64,000 bases of DNA from Ephemerocybe angulata. Its lineage: Eukaryota; Basidiomycota; Agaricomycetes; Agaricales; Psathyrellaceae. Of this stretch, positions 54,118-64,000 are shown piece after piece (position 1 is the stretch's first letter; every line of letters begins with the position of its first letter). The translations under genes were made by a program, and so were the position numbers. A model generated the notes under the pieces. The model searched no databases. It was not told where the DNA came from and worked only from the letters and a program-made list of their open reading frames with translations. The stretch covers positions 1-64,000 of the forward strand of contig JAACJK010000113.1 of assembly GCA_013368325.1 (NCBI GenBank). Direction: 5' to 3'.

Positions 54118-54585
54118 ATGCCACAGCAGGGGAGTGTAAAGGTGAGTCGGCTATAAAATAGTTGAGGTGTTGAGGATGGCGTTGAAGAGAAGGCGAGGCT
54201 CTCGAAGCAGGTGCAGCCGGATTCCCAGCTCCGCGAACAATGACACATCCAGACTCGAGAGCGAGCGACGTCGCGGATAGATTTCAACTTTTGCCTCGCG
54301 AGCGGCAGAACCTCTCGACCCCCTACAACCTCTGATCTGTACTCTCGTTTCTTGGTAAATGCCACAGCAGGGGGAAGAGGTGAGTGGGTGATAAAATAGT
54401 TGAGGTGTTGAGGATAGCATTGAAGAGAAGCCGAGGCTCTCGAAGCAGGTGCAGGCGGATTCCCAGCTCCGCGAACAATGACACATCTAGACTCGAGAGC
54501 GAGCGACGTCGCGGATAGTTCAACTTTTGCCTCGCGAGCGGCAGAACCTCTCGACCCTCTACAACTCCCTGACCTACACTCTCGC
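54118..54585. repeat. Tandem duplication, period about 241 bp
   Basis: Two copies starting at 54118 and 54359, each beginning ATGCCACAGCAGGGG or a close variant, are over 90% alike by eye. Each carries GATAAAATAGTTGAGGTGTT (or CTATAAAATAG) and GCTCTCGAAGCAGGTGCAG. Both then share GACTCGAGAGCGAGCGACGT and CGCGAGCGGCAGAACCTCTC. Confidence 0.9.
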
Positions 54586-56474
54586 TAACCTCTCTTGAGG
54601 AAGATAAATACCTCGCGGTCGAAGAGTCCCCTTTCCACTGGCGTCAGCGAGTCCAAGCCGCGCTCGGGTCATACAAGCCAGCTGGTGTCCGAGTCCGCAA
54701 GTCCGCAAGTTGTCCGGGTATTCCGAGTCCGAGGATGGACATCCAAGGTTCCGAGGTGCTGTGGGAGTGTCCTAGCGGTGTTGGAGGTGTAGTGCCATTA
54801 ACCGGCTGGTAAGCTATCTCCAAGTCAAAACTCGATATAATGCGTCCTCCAGGACAATATCACATCTCTTACCCAAGAGCTCATAACGCCTGGCACCTTT
54901 CTTCCTCCCGATTAGCTGAGCCCTTGGAGGTGGATAATGTAATATTCTCGGTCTTCACCTTATCCTATAACTCAGGTTCCGGGCGAAGCTCGAGGAGCGG
55001 GATGTTCCCCAATCCCTGGGCGCCAGCAGTCTGCACACCGTACCTGGGGAAACCGGTCAAGCAGGAACGGGGAAAGCTTAATACTCAGGCCACAATAGCC
55101 ACACCTCCTGAAATCTGCTGAATTCGACTTTCCTTTTACCAATCCACCAGAGTGGGGTCCTGCGTGACCATTTTTTCTCCAACGCGCCCGCCGGGTGTCA
55201 GTCGGGTGCCAGCACCAAACAAATGGCGCGTATTTCCTGCCACCTGGCCGATCTTGGGACCTTTACCAGGGCTTGAAGACAATGCCTACATATATCATCT
55301 CCCAGGATGACAGGTGCTGAGCCCAAGGATTTCCACCAGCGTTCAGGTGAGTCGGCTCATGTCTAGCCCCAGCCCAACTCTAGAGTCTAAGTGACCAGAG
55401 GGGTAACTGACCCATGTTGCAGGGTATGACACTAAACCCATGACCATCGTGCCTTGTTAGCCCGATGTGCACTAGGTTCAAGAAACTCCAGAACGGACCT
55501 GGCAGTTGGCGTTTGGAATGATCCTCGCGAGAACGCCAATCACCCTTCGCTGAGGAGAAGGATGGGCCTGGCCTGGTTGGCGGTGCGGTTCTCCTCTCGC
55601 CAACCCCTCACAAGTCCTGGAGGCCTTTCCTAAAAGCGACAGCAATCGCCTGGGCTCAAGAAACGGACATGGCCGGAGGCGGACACCCACGCCCAATACC
55701 CATCCTAGCTCCAGGTCCTGGAATCGAGGCTAATGGCCACCCAGAGATTTGCAACGTGTTCGTAAAGACAGGCTTCAAGGTGGTAGCTCGCACAGTTATG
55801 GCAGGTCGAACCAGACGATAAGTTGCGCACTTTTTGGTGGATTCTCATAAAGGCTAACCCCAGCTAGTAGCTTGTACTAGAAACGCGTGTGCCAGGGTCC
55901 GCGGCGGTCGCTGCTGCTCCAGAATAAAGAGGTTCGGATCTGCCCAGCCGTTGTTCCCCTGAACAATCGTGAGTCGAGTTTCCAGGAGCTCTTGCAAGGT
56001 CTTCCTGACTCTCGTACTAAAGCAGGTCGCTGCCAAGATGTAGGAAACCCTCTTGGAAGTGGCGGGTTAAGGGGGCGAGTGTCGCGTTCTTCGCTGGTTG
56101 GCCCGATCGTTAGACTTCGGGCCGCCGACCCGCCTTCGCCGTCGGTGCTCTCGAGCTCCCTCGGCCAACACTTGGCCCTCTCCAGAGCGATGCAACAGTG
56201 TGCAACTAATCCCCGTCCGTCTATTCAGGCCTCGCCATAATTAACGTTTGGGACACGACTAAGAAACTGTCTTCAAAGGAGCTGTCATCTTGAGCTTTGC
56301 CAAGAACGAGGAAAGGTTCGTCACTCACAATTTCTGCACTCGTATGACTACTTGGAGTGACCTTTTTCTCTAAATTTCAGTTTACGCTTCAAAGCGCGAC
56401 TCTAAACATGGACGAGCTTGCACAATGTCCAATATTGCTGTCGGAGCCTTCCGTTACGGCACCGTTTGGTGAAT
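54586..56474. other. Gene-poor spacer
   Basis: About 1.9 kb with short frames only (for example 54840-55121 and 55887-56240), none with start context, introns or domains. Confidence 0.4.
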
Positions 56475-56959
56475 ATGAGTCACCCTCTATCCCGAACGCT
56501 GGGCGCGATCGCGCCCCCTGACCCTGATTCTTCGCCCTATTCAGGTAAGTTTTGAGGTCAATACTCAAGCCTAGGCCTCAAGATCTGTTAGATGGAACTG
56601 GCTTTCTGTCCAAAACTGCTAATTTCGCTTCGGGACATGATCATTCTGCCTCCGCGAATGGAGGTTCGCCTTCTCGATTCAAGGCATTCATTTATGGTTT
56701 TTTCTATGGAGGTTAGCAGATGAGGTCTACGGACTTGATGTGCCAGCCTGTCACCTGGTCTCTTCACTGGCCATGCCCGTGGACACCAGTGGTCTGTGCG
56801 TGTTGGTCATTTTTACGTCTTAAACACCAGGCTGCCACCCCTTTAAAAGCATTGCATACTTTGGTATGTTGGCGCTCTCCCCGCTGTCAACCCACTGCAT
56901 TGCCAGCGGAACCCTGACCATCCAGGCTCAATTCTTCCACGCCCCACAATCCTTCCTAC

Positions 56960-57508
56960 ATGTCCTCTTCGCGAAGCTATCCTTCGATGTCCCTTGTGGT
57001 TTCGACGCCGCAAGGGATCATCGATATGCACGATTCTCGGCCCGCTTCGTCTCGTGCTATATACCTCAACGTGCCGCGGCACTCCATTCCCGCACCGTCT
57101 TCAGAGGCCGACAGCGATCCACTCACAGTAAGTGCCTCTCCCACTGTCACTCCCTCTGACGTTCAAAAACTGATTTTCACTGCGCAACAGCGGCCCGTCG
57201 ACACGCGTCCGTCGGAGGGAGTTAGCTTCAAGTATGAAGCGGCATATCAAGTGAGCTCTATTCTATCTATTCACTGCCAATGCGCCTTTTGATTGGTATT
57301 CCTAGCTGCCTAGCGAAGAGGCTGGAAGGGATAGCACTGAAGAGACGGGGCTCGAAGGCGGCGAGGCTTCAACTCTGCACCTTTTTCTTGCGGTCAGTCA
57401 TATCTTACTTTTTCGAGGGTTTGATTACTGAGCTACCTTCGCCAGGCTTTCCAAAACCTGTGCAATAGCGTTGGACGATTTTTTGCGAACCTTTGGACCA
57501 GGCTTTGA
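56960..57508 (+). CDS. Small hypothetical protein, at least four exons
   Basis: Not recognised. Exons 56960-57127, 57191-57250, 57306-57392 and 57446-57508 are separated by introns of 63, 55 and 53 nt with GTAAGT, GTGAGC and GTCAGT donors and CAG/TAG/CAG ends. All junctions are phase 0, summing to 126 codons. The product runs MSSSRSYPSMSLVVSTPQG ... RPASSRAIYLNVPRHSIP ... GVSFKYEAAYQ ... STLHLFLA, then AFQNLCNSVGRFFANLW. The true start may lie further upstream. Good exon-like pieces exist at 56475-56544 (MSHPLSRTLGAIAPP, ending in a GTAAGT donor) and 56592-56711 (KTANFASG, FKAFIYGFFYG). A perfect-looking intron (GTATGT to CCATCCAG) also ends just before 56934. Joining these to the later exons leaves the frame one base off. 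Confidence 0.55.
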
Positions 57509-58520
57509 ATGGCAAACCTTGGGTACACCTCCTTGAAGGACGTCATCCAGGAGGAGGTCTGGACTGACGCCACCCGCTCAGGTCACGCGAGCCTTGCTGA
57601 ATTCTCGCAAATGCACGAGGCCGGGGTTTTGCCCGCGGACACCTTCAGCCTATGCCCTGTCAAACAATGGTCATGTCCAGTTCGACTTTATCTTGCACAT
57701 ATATCACCGACTGCTTATCTGCGCCTATATGATTGTGGGCTAGAATGCCGTACGTCCGAGGTTGACAATCACTAGTTTGCTACTGGTAGTAAAATTTTGA
57801 TAGTCATGTCCATTCACTACTATGTGTTCTAGATATGTATATCCTTGCAGCCAGACGTAGTTTTGCGACGAAACACGTTCCCCGAAAAAGATTAGAGGCA
57901 AGTAACAAGTAAACATAAGCGGAGCGAAAGCGTCTTACTAAGAGCCTGCATGCGCTGTGCAAGCACCGTGATGCATCAGCGAGCAACGAAGTGGACCAGC
58001 AATGGCTTGGAGACAGCTGCATATGCCTCCTGTGTTTGAAATACGCGCTGAATTCTATTCCTAGTATCCAAAAAAGCCGGACGGCCAACGCTATGGGGTG
58101 CCGCGACCAGGGGCGATCGGCTAACTGCTTTTTCGCCCAAAAGGGAATTTCCAGATTTGCATTCCCCACGTGAGCCTATACGAACCCTTATTTGGCAGAA
58201 CTGCCCCTATTTGTGTGACACTGGCAACTGCAGGTTGACATGAATTGGTTCAAGAGAACGGCAACGAAAGTTTAAGGAAGCTGCAGAAGCATCTACAATG
58301 TGATGTATCAAAGCAACATAACGAAGCGCGCCAAATCACCACAAAATCGAGAGATATGATGAGCACGAGGGCGTCTACCGTTTGACATGGAAAAGTCTGG
58401 ATGACAGTGGGTTATCAGTCCACCACATTGCCTGAGCTGAGTGAACCTTCTTTATCTGGACAAATCCCACCAAGCCACGCAAAGTTGGTTGTTCTATAGT
58501 TTATATTGCTTTGTTAACTC

Positions 58521-58550
58521 ACGCTTTGATTATTGGATGTCAAAGCGTGG
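58521..58550. repeat. 10-bp perfect inverted repeat
   Basis: CACGCTTTGA and TCAAAGCGTG with a 10-nt loop, about 90 bp before a TATA box. It could be a dimeric factor site. Confidence 0.7.
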
Positions 58551-58639
58551 GAGCTCAGGCTAGTGAATGGCCGTTGTTCTTTGACAAAGCCACCCAGCGG
58601 ACATTGTGTGGAGAATAATTTTTATTCTGCGGCTGGGGC

Positions 58640-58647
58640 TATATAAG
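58640..58647 (+). promoter_or_regulatory. TATA box of the 58.7-kb gene
   Basis: TATATAAG, 91 nt before the ATG at 58738. Confidence 0.65.
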
Positions 58648-58737
58648 ACGGGCTTTCGCCAATAGTCGGCATCACCGTCACCCCGGCGCCCGCTTCTACT
58701 ACCATTCACAGCTCTTGACCACTCACCCTTCCGCACT

Positions 58738-59373
58738 ATGTTTTATAAGGCACCCAGGCTCCTCCGCGGCTCATCTAGGCTCAACCAAGTCCTGGTTCGA
58801 TCCGAGAAACATGCCAATGCTCCTCCCGAAGAATTCTTCAACATTCTTAATGCCTTTCCAGAGAGTGGACCACAAGTCTCTCCAAACTCTACTGAGATTG
58901 ACTTTTCAGCCCCCCGAACAGACTCCTGGGTCTATAGTGGAACGCCCCAGCACGAAAAATGGATACGCACTGTGCACAGGCCTAGGCACTTCCCCTCAAG
59001 CAAAAAGGTGACTCGGGACGGCGCACGCCGAAAGCTCCAACCCCTCAAATACCTGGAGAGTCTTGTTGAGTTCGCAAATTCTGTTCGATCCGGCAACAGG
59101 ATCAGGGCGGATGGGAGTCGGCTCGCCGACAGCGGTCGGCGATGGGAGGTGGAAGAGAGGACCATGAACGAGTGTCCCATCAACGGCCCCAGCCGAGTTG
59201 TTTTCTTCTGGGACACTTTTGGCGATGTGCACACACTTATTTCAAGGGTCGAGTGCTGGGGCGACGGAGCTATAGACGTGGATCTATATGTTTACTCCCC
59301 TCAGTACGAGCTGGGAGAAGGTGATTGCGACACGGAAATGGAGTTCATTCTTGCTATCACCTGTCCAGCGTGA
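58738..59373 (+). CDS. Hypothetical protein, 211 aa, single exon
   Basis: Not recognised. A strong TATA box and a pyrimidine/AC-rich leader precede the ATG. The N-terminus is basic (KAPRLLRGSSRLNQVLVRSEKH) and could resemble a mitochondrial presequence, but this is weak. The middle is Arg/Lys-rich (HRPRHFPSSKKVTRDGARRK). The C-terminal 60 residues look folded and beta-rich (PSRVVFFWDTFGDVHTL, AIDVDLYVYSPQYELGEGD). No signal peptide or membrane segment is visible. Possibly lineage-specific. Confidence 0.6.
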   Translation: MFYKAPRLLRGSSRLNQVLVRSEKHANAPPEEFFNILNAFPESGPQVSPNSTEIDFSAPRTDSWVYSGTPQHEKWIRTVHRPRHFPSSKKVTRDGARRKLQPLKYLESLVEFANSVRSGNRIRADGSRLADSGRRWEVEERTMNECPINGPSRVVFFWDTFGDVHTLISRVECWGDGAIDVDLYVYSPQYELGEGDCDTEMEFILAITCPA

Positions 59374-59528
59374 GGTCCCGCGTGTAGGACACCTAGGCTA
59401 GAACGAATCTGTGTCTTTAATTTACATCCACCTTCCTTCCAATTACTTCCCTACTTTACTAGTGAATCTACCCTTAATATTCATTATTGACTATCGTGCT
59501 GCTCCCCCTTCCACCGTGTATATCGTGC

Positions 59529-60931
59529 TCAACAATCGTAAGTACAATCATGAACATACTCTGGCTCTTCGAAGGTAAGCTGCTCAAGCCAGTATCTCTT
59601 GAATCCTTGCACAGTCAGTGATCCAGGGTTGAAGCGCTCCAGGAGAAATACGGATGCGGCACGTTGATCCCAAGCATCTTTCTCGTTGCCCGTCCTAAAA
59701 GCCTTGAACTTCTGCAGAAGAGTCTCCTGCTTCATGCGATGCAACCGTTTCCCTAGGTGCTTAGAGTCATAATCCTGCGGGGCGGACTTGAACATTCTGA
59801 GACTAGAAGCAGCCCGCGTCAGTGTGATTGAACATGCGAGAAGTAGCGGCCAATATTAATGAGGGAATGTAATATAACGCACTCGACTTTGACATCCCAG
59901 GCCCAGACTTGCACTTCCTCGAGAGTCTCCGGGAGCGATACGAGCTGCAGGTAGGTCGAAGTGGAAGCCGAGATAAAGCGCAGCGGCGGAGCTGTGAGGA
60001 CTTTGAAGTCATCATCCATATGAGGAACATCGGAGTGAATTCGGAGTCGCTCAAGAGAAGGAAACAGGACTGGCATCGCGATGGATCTGTGCAGTGGGGC
60101 CGTCGAATTGGTTTTGTACCTCCCGTACATAGTATGGATGGCGAGGCTCCGCAGATTAGGGAGGACGGGGATCACGGCTTCGGTGTAGATATGCGACGAG
60201 CGGCACCAGCAGAGCGTAAGGACCGAGAGTGTGGTGGCAGAGGCTTCGAGGAGGCGTCGGAGGGCTGAGAAGACTTTATATTCCAGTCTTCCTAGCACGC
60301 TTTGGTCTAGCGCGAGCTGAGACAAGTCCTGACCATGGTATCCAGAATAATCTTGCGCGTCTTCATTTAGGACTTCGACCTCTTGAGCTAGCTCAGCTTG
60401 CTCTTCTTTCGAAATGCTGCTGAACTCTACGTCTCCGCCTTCCGATTCTTCCTCGTCTGAATCCTCGCCCACATAGACCGAAGGATCATCCCAGTCCGCG
60501 TTGGTCGGGTCCTCGAGGGTTGTCTGCCTGCCCTTTGGGTATGCATCGAGATACATCTCCGGCAAGTGCACGTAGAGATTCACCAAGCGCCTTTGTTTAG
60601 TCGGGAGAGCGCAGAAGTAGGTTTCAAATCGAAGAAGCTTCTCCCAGCCATCCAGGATAACCGACTGGTGTCGATGGGCATATGTGAGGTCCCTAAGTGC
60701 GCGGGAGGCCTCTGAGGCGGAGCGAAGTGTGGCACCGTTTGGGTCGTCGAAGAATACAAGGTCGATTATCGCACGCCAAACTTCCCGAGGGAAAGGCGCG
60801 TGCGAGCTCGTGGCGTAAGGGGGCAAAATCCTGGAGAGTTGAGCCATTCGAGATGAGGGTTGGCTGGGGTATGCGCCTTTTAAGAAAGGTGGTGGTGGTG
60901 GTGGTTTCTGCGAAGGCGCGTTGAGGTCCAA
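59529..60931 (-). CDS. F-box-like protein 4 with acidic insert, two exons
   Basis: Minus-strand exons are 60931-59883 and 59802-59529, with an 80-nt intron and 441 codons in all. The N-terminal region has an F-box-like helix set (PFPREVWRAIIDLVFFDDP, ASRALRDLTYAHRHQSVIL). An acidic insert follows (GEDSDEEESEGGDVEFSSIS), then LRR-like sequence (LSVLTLCWCRSSHIY, LPNLRSLAIHTMYG, FPSLERLRIHSDVP, LEEVQVWAWDVKV). A CTATATAAG element ends only 17 nt before the ATG at 60931. Transcription may therefore start downstream, making the ATG at 60847 (MAQLSRILPPY) the likelier start. Probable SCF adaptor, but the F-box is weaker than in the other three. Confidence 0.7.
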
Positions 60932-60947
60932 GTGGCTTTGGGTTCTA

Positions 60948-60956
60948 CTTATATAG
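60948..60956 (-). promoter_or_regulatory. TATA box of F-box-like gene 4
   Basis: CTATATAAG on the minus strand. Its closeness to the ATG at 60931 argues for initiation inside the nominal first codons. Confidence 0.6.
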
Positions 60957-61205
60957 TACGTGCCTCGCGTTTTGCCACCGGATGCAGTAGACAGCCACCG
61001 TAATTACACTTCAAGGTTCAGAAATATTCGCTCTTTCTACTGAGTAAAAGGTGACAACATACCGTTACAATTGGGCAGTACGACATCATAGATCCGACCG
61101 TAAGGTAACTTGCACTCGAGCTACAGTTCATCTTGAGTTCATCCCTCTCGAGTGCCACCTCGCCTCCAAAAAGAATGACCTTATATGCCACACAGTGAAA
61201 TTCTA

Positions 61206-62844
<1,639 letters not shown>

Positions 62845-63209
62845 GATTGGGAGAGCTTTTCAAAGCTACGAGGGTGAAGGTATAGGAAACTGAAATAACT
62901 TTGCCGCTCAAGAGGACGAAGCGCAGAAGCACTGGAAAGCCGAAACGGCTGACTAAGCGTGTTTGGCGCAGACGCGGATGGCAAGCAGCTGTGACTGCGA
63001 GCCCGGCGACTTTGACGCCAATTGCACCCAGCACTGAACGTTCTCCACACTTGACGCTCCGGGTTTGCCTGTCGGTAAGAGCGAGAATCATCTACACAAC
63101 GAATATCTATGTGTATACTGATAGACTCTTAGGAATCGGAATCCAGGACAATCTCTTACGTTCCTCTCCATTAACCTTTGATTCGACTCCGACACCAACA
63201 AGCAGCATA
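62845..63209. promoter_or_regulatory. Bidirectional promoter, KRR1 / NCBP3-like
   Basis: A 365-bp head-to-head spacer. No TATA box is evident on either side. Confidence 0.5.
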
Positions 63210-64000
63210 ATGGACGTGCTCATTGACGACGGCATTGCGCCCACCTCGTTCGGTTCTACGACAGACGAACCTCAGCCTGAGCTGCTATCATACGACGATG
63301 TCCCATATGAAGAACAAGTCGCTGCTAGCTCGAGCCTTGCGGACCGAATAGGAAAAGGAAAGGTCTACCTGTTGGCGGATGCAAGCGGCGAGCGGGGTAC
63401 CGGCAAAGTAAGCTTCTGAATTCCCATTTCCAAACCTCTTTGGTCTTAGCTCCATTCTCCTCTCCTTCCCCGCTTCTCCCATGCTAGTATTGAGAATACG
63501 AACCTGATGCACAGTTCTCCTTCTAGAGACGAGCTCAGGATGGTTCACTCGAAGATGATACCGAAATGATGGAAGACGACACCATGGAGTCAGACGACCT
63601 CGGTGTGTACATACACAATCCTATAATAACCCCCCACATGCGCTAACACATCCATACCTACCCGCAGATCCCGATCTCAGGCCCAACGCCCTCTACTTCA
63701 GCGGCCCCCCAATCGCGCACCTCCCCACGCAGCGCATATTCGCCTACGCCACGCACTTCGACGCGCACCCCCTCGGCCTCGAATGGATCTCCGACACATC
63801 CTGCGTCCTCGTCTTCTCCAACCGCCCGTCAGCTCAAAAAGCCTTCAAACTCCTGGCGCGGTCTTCACACGAATTGCCCTCTGTGGATCATGACGGCACT
63901 ATCGCGGCGAAGTCGATCCCGGTGCCTATATGGCCTGCGGAGAAGCAGCTCAGCCGGAGCCTGGAGATGGCATTGTTGGGCCAGGGCAAGGCGAGTGCTG
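63210..64000 (+). CDS. NCBP3-like nuclear cap-binding protein, 5' part only
   Basis: Resembles NCBP3 (C17orf85), an alternative cap-binding subunit in animals; the gene runs off the window end. Exons are 63210-63407, 63527-63602 and 63668 onward, with introns of 119 and 65 nt. An acidic N-terminus (LLSYDDVPYEEQ, DDTEMMEDDTMESDD) precedes an RRM-like module. The module reads DPDLRPNALYFSGPPIAHLP, then TQRIFAYATHFDAHPLGLEW and ISDTSCVLVFSNRPSAQKAF. This fits the NCBP3 order ALYL-G ... L-T-DIFAYF ... P-IEW-DD-SC-VV-. A Lys/Ala-rich segment follows up to the cut. The assignment is by recalled motif pattern and only about 200 residues are visible. Confidence 0.65.

Larger units (their letters stand above)
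57509..58737. other. Intergenic spacer and promoter of the 58.7-kb gene
   Basis: About 1.2 kb. It contains a perfect 10-bp inverted repeat CACGCTTTGA / TCAAAGCGTG (58521-58550) and the TATA element listed next. The frame at 57509-57775 has no domain. Confidence 0.4.

Overview
This window is nuclear DNA from a filamentous basidiomycete, most probably an Agaricomycete. The genes are split by many short GT-AG introns, mostly 45-80 nt with GTRNGY donors and YAG ends. Gene density is high on both strands. The encoded families are typical of mushroom-forming fungi: F-box/leucine-rich proteins beginning with a 'PPEILA-IF' type box, HMG-box proteins with long disordered tails, a very Gln/Met/Gly-rich SS18-like protein, Ssk1 and ERG2. 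I see no rRNA or tRNA gene, no convincing intact transposon and no viral gene. The species cannot be named from the sequence.

Layout. 0.5-6 kb: a Pcl/Pho80-type cyclin, ERG2 (sterol C-8 isomerase) and a YEA4/SLC35B4-type nucleotide-sugar transporter. 6.5-33.8 kb is an accessory-looking block. It holds four different HMG-box genes (6.5, 17.7, 23.1 and 28.0 kb), three of the window's four F-box genes (7.9, 9.7 and 32.4 kb), two lineage-specific hypothetical genes, one conserved housekeeping gene (a TTI2-like TORC/PIKK chaperone subunit), and long spacers with minisatellites and inverted repeats. 34.5-52.7 kb is a conserved block: an SH3 protein, an SS18/SSXT-domain chromatin factor, ribosomal protein uL2, the ribosome-biogenesis factor ESF2, the RNA-processing factor ARS2/SERRATE and the osmostress response regulator SSK1. 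52.7-59.4 kb is gene-poor, with two tandem duplications and two small orphan genes. 59.5-64 kb carries a fourth F-box-like gene, KRR1 (small-subunit processome) and the start of an NCBP3-like cap-binding gene cut by the window end.

Functional links. uL2 and ESF2 are divergent over about 540 bp, and KRR1 and NCBP3 over about 365 bp, so ribosome and RNA-processing genes sit in head-to-head pairs. ARS2 and NCBP3, both partners of the nuclear cap-binding complex in animals, lie within 20 kb. A recurring oddity is apparent single-base losses that break conserved reading frames: ERG2, the transporter (many), the first F-box gene, the 3' part of ARS2 and possibly KRR1. Protein similarity continues on both sides of each break, so assembly deletions are at least as likely as gene decay. 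Where exon boundaries are given, they were derived by hand from splice signals and frame, and the summed exon lengths were checked to be multiples of three.
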